NCBI GenBank assembly: GCA_032718475.1
Contig: JAUCBJ010008615.1
Coordinates: forward strand, 1-50,690
DNA length: 50,690 nucleotides
Source: Nemertoderma westbladi
Lineage: Eukaryota; Xenacoelomorpha; Nemertodermatida; Nemertodermatidae
Direction: 5' to 3'
This document shows, one piece after another, positions 42,201 through 50,690 of the stretch. Under the pieces are notes generated by a model. That model did not search any database. It had not been told where the DNA came from and saw only the letters and a program-made list of their open reading frames with translations. A program made the translations under genes and the position numbers. The stretch's first letter is position 1, and each line of letters opens with the position of its first letter.

Positions 42201-43917
42201 GTAACCTCCTCACTTGTAACCTCCTCACTTGTAACCTCCTCACTTGTAACCTCCTCACTTGTATCCTTCTCACTTGTAACCTCCTCACTCGTAACCTCCT
42301 CACTTGTAACCTCCTCACTTGTAACCTCCTCACTTGTAACCTCCTCACTTGTATCCTTCTCACTTGTAACCTCCTCACTTGTAACCTCCTCACTTGTAAG
42401 CCCTCACTCGTAACCTCCTCACTTGTAACCTCCTCACTTGTAACCTCCTCACTTGTATCCTTCTCACTTGTAACCTCCTCACTTGTAACCTCCTCACTTG
42501 TAAGCCCTCACTCGTAACCTCCTCACTTGTAACCTCCTCACTTGTAACCTCCTCACTTGTAACCTCCTCACTTGTATCCTTCTCACTTGTAACCTCCTCA
42601 CTTGTAACCTCCTCACTTGTAAGCCCTCACTCGTAACCTCCTCACTTGTAACCTCCTCACTTGTAACCTCCTCACTTGTATCCTTCTCACTTGTAACCTC
42701 CTCACTTGTAGCCTCCTCACTTGTAACCTCATCACTCGTAACCTCCTCACTTGTAACCTCCTCACTTGTATCCTTCTCACTTGTAAGCCCTCACTTGTAA
42801 CCCCCTCACTCGTAACCTCCTCACTTGTAACCTCCTCACTTGTAACCTCCTCACTTGTAACCTCATCACTCGTAACCTCCTCACTTGTATCCTTCTCACT
42901 TGTAACCTCCTCACTTGTAACCTGCTCACTTGTAGCCTCCTCACTTGTAACCTCATCACTTGTAACCTCCTCACTTGTAACCTGCTCACTTGTAGCCTCC
43001 TCACTTGTAACCTCATCACTCGTAACCTCCTCACTTGTAACCTGCTCACTTGTAGCCTCCTCACTTGTAACCTCATCACTCGTAACCTCCTCACTTGTAT
43101 CCTTCTCACTTGTAACCTCCTCACTTGTAACCTCATCACTCGTAACCTCCTCACTTGTAACCTGCTCACTTGTAGCCTCCTCACTTGTAACCTCATCACT
43201 CGTAACCTCCTCACTTGTAACCTCCTCACTTGTAAGCCCTCACTCGTAACCTCCTCACTCGTAACCTCCTCACTTGTAACCTGCTCACTTGTAGCCTCCT
43301 CACTTGTAACCTCATCACTCGTAACCTCCTCACTTGTATCCTTCTCACTTGTAACCTCCTCACTTGTAACCTCCTCACTTGTAAGCCCTCACTCGTAACC
43401 TCCTCACTCGTAACCTCCTCACTTGTAACCTCCTCACTTGTAACCTCCTCACTTGTAACCTCCTCACTTGTAACCTCCTCACTTGTATCCTTCTCACTTG
43501 TAACCTCCTCACTTGTAACCTCCTCACTTGTAAGCCCTCACTCGTAACCTCCTCACTTGTAACCTCCTCACTTGTAACCTCCTCACTTGTAACCTCATCA
43601 CTCGTAACCTCCTCACTTGTATCCTTCTCACTCGTAACCTCCTCACTTGTAACCTGCTCACTTGTAGCCTCCTCACTTGTAACCTCATCACTCGTAACCT
43701 CCTCATTCGTAGCCTCCTCACTTGTAACCTCCTCACTTGGAACCTCCTCACTTGGAACCTCCTCAATCATAACCTCCTCACTCATAACCTCCTCACTTGG
43801 ATCCTCCTCACTTGGAACCTCCTCACTCATAACCTCCTCACTTGTAACCTCCTCACTTGTAACCTCCTCACTTGGAACCTCCTCACTTGGAACCTACTCA
43901 CTCGTAACCTCCTCAAT
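36224..43917. repeat. 7.7-kb satellite of 15-bp units with higher-order structure
   Basis: The basic unit is cctcctcacttgtaa. Variants include cctgctcacttgtag, ccttctcacttgtat, cctcatcactcgtaa and a 14-bp form (gccctcactcgtaa). The 14-bp form punctuates the array with spacings of 14+15n: 104 and 119 bp alternate at 39601-40285, and 298-bp blocks (194+104) repeat at 40285-40881. The outer 1 kb on the left and about 200 bp on the right are more diverse than the centre, the usual pattern of unequal exchange. In one minus-strand frame the unit reads TSEEV, but the 14-bp form breaks every long frame, so coding is unlikely. Confidence 0.95.
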
Positions 43918-45241
43918 TTTCACTACCAGACTATTTATGAGGGCTTTGCGTGTAAAATACGGTTTCTATTAACTAATATTTTATGAGATGAAGTCTGTTA
44001 TTGTTTTACTAACAAACCAATTCAAGCTGATAATTTGCTTAGTTTTCTAATCAGAAGGTCACGATTTCGAACCCTAGAAAAGCAAAATTATTTTTCCCTA
44101 GCTCCGCATTAACTCTATAGTATACTACTGTAGCTTCGACCCTCCCAGTTATAGTGAGAGCCTATCATTTGTTGAGAGAGTAAACAAATGGATTGAATAG
44201 TGATAGTATGCAACCTTGGGTGTTAATGGGCTGTCTTATGAGTAAAAGCCAAGAGACTAGTCTTTGGGTTCACTCAACTTTCCAAAAGAGTTTGCTAGCG
44301 CAGGTTCAAATCCAACTAAAGACCATATACATTTTGCGCTGAACCAGATACTTTAGATGTTAGGGGGAATCTGGTTTGTATTGGATAACGTGATTAGTGA
44401 TTATTTATCTACATTTGGGAGTTAGTGTGGTGTTATCTCACCTCGCGAATAACAGACAAGAAAGAGGACTAAATGACTTAAGGTTAAACCTATTCATAGA
44501 CCGTTACAGTAGATAGTTATTTGAGATATGAGTCTCAGGCTATAATAATGAGATGTTTGCAATTTTATGATGGCTCCAATCATCCATAATTAGTTAAGGC
44601 AAATCACTTGAAACTTTTCAAAAGAATCAGCTAATAGAGTTATGTTATGCTAGGTATGATTTTGTGAAGGTTACATTGAGTAATTAAAATATATAATTGA
44701 AATTAAAATAATACATATAAAGCAATTATCCAAAACTAAATTTTTGTTTTTGTTTAACCCTTATTTAAAGTTTTAAAAAAATAAGACTTAGTCGACTAAT
44801 TTTCAGTATAATATTATAATAAACATATCATTTTTGAATAAATAGACCCAATAGTAATAAATCATCATGGAGAAATAGTCCTTATACTAATATAAAAGGA
44901 ACTCAAACAACAAGCAAATTTCATAGAAGACGTCCTGCGCGTGCAAATACTGTTCGAGAGTTACGATATGGAAAATAAGCAATAGTTGGTTGATTTTCTT
45001 TTGATTTTCTTCACTTTCATCTTCCTCTTTATCCAATTGTTTCTGAATTTTATTCAATTGTTCATTAATTTATGGTGTTAAGATGTGTAGAGCCTTAAAG
45101 AATGAATGCGGATTATATTTCCCCTATAGTGGGGCCTCTGAGCTGCTATATCAACTGGAGTTAATTAACCTCGTTAAGATGAAGCATCACTAGGGGGCTA
45201 CTATAGATGTATGGCCTAAGTAACCCAAGAGTCGGTTGCGT
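43918..45241. other. No protein gene; two tRNA-like B boxes
   Basis: B-box-like tcgaaccc occurs at 44066-44075 and ggttcaaatcc at 44303-44313. Around the second, gtcttt (about 44260) can pair with aaagac (44319-44324), loosely like a tRNA acceptor stem, but the arms between do not form a convincing cloverleaf. They may be SINE heads or old tRNA pseudogenes. The remainder is AT-rich. Confidence 0.35.
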
Positions 45242-45301
45242 GTGTTAGAGTTACTACTGGTTTCAAAGTTTTAACTTTGAAACCAGTAGTAACTCTAACA
45301 C
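45242..45301. repeat. Perfect 60-nt hairpin
   Basis: Arms 45242-45270 and 45273-45301 are exact reverse complements (29 bp) with a 2-base centre. The left arm starts gtgttagagttactactggt. Confidence 0.95.
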
Positions 45302-45871
45302 TTGCTTTTATAATTACTTCGGTTCGGTAAGCAATACATAAATTGAGATACTAGGTAAATCAAAAAACAGAACTCAAATTATAAATAAAATAAAGTAAAA
45401 ATGTATACGAATAATTGAAATAAAATAATATGCAAAGGGAAGCTTTCTGAATATGGAATTTGTTTACAATAAAATGGTTGCTAATGGGATGAAGGGGCTC
45501 CACATATATAGCCTATAGTGAGTTGGCTTTTGGTTATAATAAGATAAGATAGGTAAAGTAGGTCCTGCACATCAAAGGTGAGTAGTAGGGTCTTGGCCGG
45601 CTCGGTGACAGTTGGACCACACTCATGACTCATCGCTTAGGAATGTGACACCCTATGGGTGTCATTGGGTGTCATTGGCGCCAGACTGTCTGGGTGACAC
45701 CTCCCAATTAGGCTAATTAGACCCTAATTAACGGGTGTCATCAATTAATTAGTATATTTAATCCCTAATAGATGTCTTACGACTCCTAATTAGTGTTTAA
45801 TTGATAATCATAATTAATCAGACCGATTAGCGCCCTAACACACAATGGGTCCTGAGTGTTGTCTAACCATC

Positions 45872-45897
45872 ACAGTAACGTAACGTAACGTAACGTA
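45872..45897. repeat. 5-bp microsatellite (gtaac)n
   Basis: Five units of taacg after the left terminal repeat. Confidence 0.8.
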
Positions 45898-45954
45898 ATG
45901 GAACAGTAACGTTCGAATTTGTTCGTTAACGTTCGAATTTGTAAGACTCTGATT

Positions 45955-46845
45955 TAAGACCTGAGGCACTCCTAAAGTCTCGAGTTTTAGGTCTGAGGCA
46001 CAGACTATGCCTCACTGAGGCACAGACTATGCCTCACTGAGGCACAGACTATGCCTCCTCACTAAGGCACAGACTATGCCTCACTAAGGCACAGACTATG
46101 CCTCACTGAGGCGCAGACTATGCCTCACTGAGACACAGACTATGCCTCACTGAGGCACTGAGGCACAGACTATGCCTCTCTGAGGCACAGACTATGCCTC
46201 ACTGAGGCACTGAGGCACAGACTATGCCTCACTGAGGCACAGACTATGCAACTGGCCTCACTGAGGCACAGACTATGCCTCACTGAGGCACAGACTATGC
46301 CTCACTGAGACACAGACTACGCTTCACTGAGGCACAGACTATGCCCCACTGAGGCACTGAGGCATAGACTATGCCTCACTGAGCCACTGAGGCACAGACT
46401 ATGCCTCTCTGAGCCACTGAGGCGCAGACTATGCCTCACTGAGGCACAGACTATGCCTCAGTGCCTCAGAGAGGCATAGTCTATGCCTCACTGAGGCACA
46501 GTCTGTGCCTCAGTACCTCAGTGATGCATAGTCTGTGCCTCAGTGAGGCATAGTCTGTGCCTCAGTGAGGCATAGTCTGTTCCTCAGTACCTCAGTGAGG
46601 CATAGTCTGTGCCTCAGTGAGGCATAGTCTGTGCCTCAGTGAGGCATAGTCTGTGCCTCAGTGCCTCAGTGAGGCATAGTCTGTGCCTCAGTGAGGCATA
46701 GTCTGTGCCTCAGTGATGCATAGTCTGTGCCTCAGTGATGCATAGTCTGTGCCTCAGTGAGGCATAGTCTGTGCCTCAGTGAGACATAGTCTCTGCCTCA
46801 GACCTACAACTCGAGACTTTAGGAGTGCCTCAGGTCTTAAATACG
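45955..46845. repeat. Giant inverted array of 22-bp palindromic monomers
   Basis: The left half repeats actgaggcacagactatgcc + tc; the right half (from about 46455) repeats the reverse complement. Each monomer is itself a hairpin (gaggca ... tgcctc). Unique edges are also inverted: cctgaggcactcctaaagtc at 45960 and gactttaggagtgcctcagg at 46815. The whole can form one stem of about 420 bp or many small cruciforms. Confidence 0.9.
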
Positions 46846-46989
46846 GGTCTTTAGGGGCAGACTGGAGAACTGCGGGTTGATCAACCTTCTCGGTAAAGTA
46901 TAGCCTATGCCATACCTAGATGTCTACCAAGTTTCAGCCTAAATGGTTTAAAAACAATCAAATAAGATCAGGTTTTCACTTTGAGACAG

Positions 46990-47615
46990 TTCACCCTCTA
47001 GCCGCAGACTGTGGAACTTCAGACTACTCTGCGACTCCATAAAAGATATAGTCTATGCTGTAGTAGAGGCCTACCGAGTTTAAACCTAAACAGAATGAAA
47101 ATAACAAAGTTAGAGAAGATGTTAATTTTATCTAACTTTGTTATTTTCATACAGATACACAGTATGTGCCTAAGTGAGGCATAGTCTATGCCTCAGTGCC
47201 TCAGAGAGGCATATTCTATGCCTCAGTGCCTCAGTGAGGCATAGTCTGTGCCTCAGTGAGGCGTAGTCTGTGCCTTAGTGAGGCATAGTCTGTGCCTCAA
47301 TGAGGCATACTCTGTGTCTCAGTGAGGCATAGTCTGCGCCTCAGTGAGGAGGCATAGTCTGTGCCTCAGTGAGGAGGCATAGTCTGTGCCTCAGTGAGGA
47401 GGCATAGTCTGTGCCTCAGTGCCTCAGTGAGGCATAGTGAGGCATAGTCAGTGCCTCAGTGAGGCATAGACATTTCGCCCTCTAGCAGCAGACTATTGAA
47501 CTGCAGACTACTCTGCGACTCCGTAAAAGATATAGCCTATGCCGTAGTAGATGCCTACCGAGTTTAAACCTAATCGGAATGAAAATAACAAAGTTAGAGA
47601 AGATGTTAATTTTCA
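46990..47615. repeat. 140-bp direct repeats flanking a second 22-bp array
   Basis: Blocks 46990-47130 and 47474-47615 share ccctctagc, gcagact, ctactctgcgactcc, taaaagatatag and cctaccgagtttaaacctaa. Between them, 47150-47470 is a second array of cagtgaggcatagtctgtgc + ctc units. A perfect 19-bp hairpin lies at 47096-47114 with 47131-47149. Confidence 0.85.
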
Positions 47616-47943
47616 GATAATACGCCCTCTAGCGGCAGACTATGGAACTGCAGACGGCTGGATATAGGTAAGAGTAATTAGTAATCAGAGGTGTCATGAG
47701 AGGAGAGGGGGCAGGGTGCTTGGAACCAACCATTATTAAAAACCTGTTGCTTGGTTAAAGCTAATTGGGGGTCAAAGGTCAACGATAAAGCTGTCTGGAT
47801 ATAGATAAGATTAATTAGTTACCAGTAAGGGAGCTGTATACCCTAGGGCTATGTATAACAAGATGAAAGTCAATGAGTTCCTTTAGAAAGTAATATATAA
47901 AACTAATTATTGGTAAATTTAAATTTAAATAAAAATAAATAAA

Positions 47944-48034
47944 GTAAAATTAAATACAAATAATTAATTAAAATTAAATACAAATAATTAATTAAAATTA
48001 AATACAAATAATTAATTAAAATTAAATACAAAAA
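47944..48034. repeat. 24-bp AT-rich tandem repeat
   Basis: About four units of attaaatacaaataattaat + taaa inside the TIR element, before its right terminal repeat. Confidence 0.85.
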
Positions 48035-48339
48035 ATGAGTATTAATAAATAAAAGAACTGAGGTGTCATTTATGACACCCTCTTGGCCCTCTAGGTGATG
48101 GTTAGACAACACTCATGACCCACCTACAGTATTAGGGATTAATTATACTAATTAATTGATGACACCTACTAATTTGTAGGTGACACCCAGACACTCTAGC
48201 GCCAATGACACCCAATGGCACATAGGGTGATAATTGGGTGTCAGTTAGGTCCAACTGTCACCGAGCCGCCCAAGCCCATACTACTTAAACTACATTGGTC
48301 ATTTGAACACCATTGACAAAGATGATGTAAGTTTTCAAA

Positions 48340-49436
48340 CAATGAAAGTTGTATTTGGCAAATTGGAGAACTCACGGCAGATATGCATTATAATATTTGA
48401 TGAGATATACATATGTCAAAGCAGCTCTTCGTTTCCGCGGATGTCACATTATTGGTAATTCTGTAGATGACCCAGATACACCCGCGCGGACAATGTTAAC
48501 GGCCATGGTTAAGCCTCTGCTTGGGGCAAAGTCTTTTGTTGTCAAGATGGTTCCAATTTATAAACATTTCTTTGAGCTCCTTTAAGAAATACTGCTTAAA
48601 GTTCACCAAGAATTGGATTGGATTGGGGAGTTGAGGTAGTGGCACAAGGCACAATGTTGTGAAAATCTGCTTTTGAATCGTGCGGTATTTTCAAAGTTCC
48701 ATAATAATGTTGAAGACGCCAACGCCAATAATGAGTTGTATTGGGGAGCAATGCCAGTTGAAAAAGAATCAGTAAATGAAGTTACAAGTACAAAGCTGAA
48801 TAAATTTATCTATCTGACTTAGAAGGAGAGTTTGGTGTGTATCGGCAGATGAGCGGTGCCTGCTATAATGTTTCTGTAGAGCAAGTTCTCTTCTCATAGA
48901 TGTTGAGGCTCAGAATGGAGTTATATAATGCATTAAAAATAAGCGATATAGTTCATCAACGAGCGAGCTGCTGTGAAGCCAACCTTACTGAAGTGGAACT
49001 TGATGCCATCGAAACAAGCATTGTTTCAGTAGATCAGATATTGAGGAATCTGCATTGTATTTAATTTCTGGATACATAGCTCATAAAGAGAATATTCAAC
49101 AAGATTCTGATATGAATTGGTCTTCATATATTCCAGCCAGTGAATTTACAATGTTGGTATCATGTGGAAAGTTATCATTTCCTTCTTTTCGAGATACTGT
49201 TATTCATTCTATTGTCTGAGTGAATTCAAATGTTCTAATTGTATAAAAAAGGCATTTGAACACATTCATCATTGTTGTTTTTTTTTAAATTGAACTTTCG
49301 TTTTCAAGTTCGTAGATTAACTAACACTTTTTTTTAAAAGGAACTGGTTAAGAAAGAAACTGAAAGATGTTACAAAAGAAAAGTAGAGGACAACGACGAA
49401 TATGATCTACATAAGCAAAAAAGTTGAAGTCGCAAA
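48340..49436 (+). pseudogene. P-element-like (THAP9-type) transposase, decayed
   Basis: Segments of the RNase H-like domain can be read in order across several frames. FDEIYI (catalytic Asp) is at 48396-48410, then after a shift YVKAALRFRGCHIIGNSVDD and TPARTMLTAMVKPLLGAKSF (48411-48550). GVYRQMSGACYNVSVEQVL lies near 48833-48890. ESALYLISGYIAHKENI and SEFTMLVSCGKLS (49046-49220), CIKKAFEHIHH (about 49235) and ELVKKETERCYKRKVE (about 49340) complete it. This order matches P-element/THAP9 transposases. Stops and frameshifts make it non-functional. The THAP zinc finger was not found. It starts about 55 bp after the TIR element ends. Confidence 0.75.
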
Positions 49437-50690
49437 TAGTAAATTTATGATTTAAAATATCAGCTAATATAATTTTGAAAAAAGTTCAAACATGGTGTGA
49501 ATATTAATTGTATATTACTTTATGTTCTGATAACAATGTCGAAAAAGTGTTTACTTTTAACAGAGAGGAGGGGGGGGGGGGGGGGGGGGTGGCTATTTCA
49601 TGCATGAGTGGTGGAGGGGCCCGTAAATATTAATTCGGGCCTGAACAAACCCTTACAAAATTACAGAAACAGATAGATACATTAGATAGAGATAGACAGA
49701 CAGACATACATACAAACAGACAGATTAACTGTATGTTAGTGTTCGGAGTACTTCATGCTCTCCATAAAATAAAAAATGTTAACATTTCAAGTTGATTTTG
49801 TCCCATCAATTGTGCTTTAGTTGGCTAATAGAATGTTATATAAGAAACCATGCACACAAAGACTACTATCGAGGATACATCGATTTTTTCAGCCTAAACT
49901 GATGACGGGGATCAGTGACACCAATGTCAGTTCATAAATTGATTTTATAGTGCAAATGTGTCGATGGGACTTGTTATTATTCAAAATTGTACCGGCCTCT
50001 AAAACATTTCCTACATATCCGCAGTACTGCGTCCTGGTATATTATTATTACGTAGTCCTCGAAGCATAGGCCCTACTGTATGTATGTAAGCCTTTAGTCT
50101 GCGGTACATTTCCTAGGGGCCTACTGTACACCTACCTACCACGTCTGTACACCTTTTTGAATAATAAAATTATGGGAAACCATGTACTGTAATTTTGGCT
50201 GTTAGCGCGACTTGTAAAGTGGCTCGCTGGGCGCGTTTGTGTGGCTTTTATTTATTAACCATCCATATAATATAACCACGTCATAATTACTGGAAGCTGA
50301 GTGGGTATGTCGGAGAGAATTCAATCGATTATTTTAGTCCATTGTTATAGATGCTGATGACTATAACAATGGGATGATGGTATTCACTAATTGATTTTTA
50401 ACGAATATTTATTAAACACGTAGGTAACATATGTCGTATTACAGTAGGCCTACGTTTATCTCCTTGACGTAGGCCTTTACGTGGACTTTCAATATGTATA
50501 AATTTTCCTGTGGAAAATGTAATATTTATTTTAACCAGAAATTGTAGGCCCCTACTTCCTCATCTTCTGACCTTAAATTTGTAATTTTTGAACCAGATCT
50601 GATTCCAGTATGCAGGTCAGTAAAGAAGTTTTCATGACACTTACCCTTTAGTTTTCAGTCCGCCTACATTTCCCCAAGGTTCAAAGGGAA
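49437..50690. other. No gene recognised; poly-G and microsatellite
   Basis: A G tract at 49569-49590 is followed by a gata/gaca microsatellite at 49670-49725. The short taggcctac-like motif recurs (50440s, 50460s), as it does through the whole window. No ORF shows protein features. Confidence 0.45.

Larger units (their letters stand above)
45581..48285. mobile_element. Terminal-inverted-repeat element carrying palindromic arrays
   Basis: Ends are inverted: agtagtagggtcttgg then cggctcggtgacagttggac at the left (45581), the reverse complement of the right end (to 48285). The terminal repeat covers about 290 bp at the left (to 45871, gttgtctaaccatcac) and 190 bp at the right (from 48095). Within the terminal repeats, gggtgtcatt, gtgacacc and caattaattagtat recur. 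No ORF is present; the interior is repeat arrays. Superfamily unknown; no flanking duplication could be defined. Confidence 0.7.

Noticed and set aside
37500-43830. Many minus-strand ORFs of 65-310 codons with RRLQVRRLQV or SEEVTSEEVT repeats
   Set aside because: They are frames of the 15-bp satellite. The long ones avoid the 14-bp unit by chance and have no start, splice or codon-use support.
36224-43917. CRISPR array, suggested by regular short repeats
   Set aside because: Units are contiguous without unique spacers and the genome is animal.
44255-44325. Functional tRNA gene
   Set aside because: Has a B box and a short acceptor-like pairing but no convincing A box, D arm or anticodon arm.

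Overview
The window is animal (metazoan) genomic DNA. It is AT-rich, intron-bearing and dominated by transposable elements and satellites, with no bacterial operon structure. Families seen are fibrinogen-related (FReD) and WxxW domains, BEL/Pao and Ty3/Gypsy LTR elements, FADD-type non-LTR reverse transcriptases, tRNA-derived SINEs and a P-element-like transposase. Together these suggest an aquatic invertebrate, perhaps a deuterostome; the species cannot be named from the sequence.

Layout. 1-480: foldback AT-rich repeat. 540-842: possible exon with a BED-finger-like remnant. 1221-3590: two tandem FReD genes, the first a full type II membrane protein with a repeat-encoded Ser/Thr stalk, the second missing that N-terminus. 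3600-5190: no gene, one LINE scrap. 5190-12890: a plus-strand BEL/Pao relic (leader and gag), broken by a LINE, by a 2.1-kb foldback element that itself carries a LINE fragment, and joined to a Gypsy RNase H/integrase fragment. 12998-13165: SINE. 14744-15050: 30-bp minisatellite. 15369-29515: a 14-kb minus-strand LTR element with 1.17-kb LTRs. It encodes a BEL-type Gag-protease ORF whose RT, most RNase H and integrase are missing, plus two downstream ORFs, one a zinc-knuckle protein of unknown family. 30481-34121: a host gene on the minus strand, assembled here from three exons: signal peptide with Lys-rich segment, then a WxxW domain split over two exons. A LINE with a 71-bp target duplication sits in its second intron. 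35228-35366: 22-bp repeat. 35680-35925: second SINE. 36224-43917: 7.7 kb of 15-bp satellite with higher-order structure. 45242-45301: perfect hairpin. 45581-48285: a terminal-inverted-repeat element filled with 22-bp palindromic monomers arranged as a giant inverted repeat. 48340-49436: decayed P-element-like transposase. 49440-50690: nothing recognisable.

Likely functional host genes are only the first FReD gene, possibly its truncated neighbour, and the WxxW gene. Most of the rest is mobile or repetitive DNA in several nested layers. Gene calls rest on reading translated motifs and splice consensus by eye; no database or alignment program was used.
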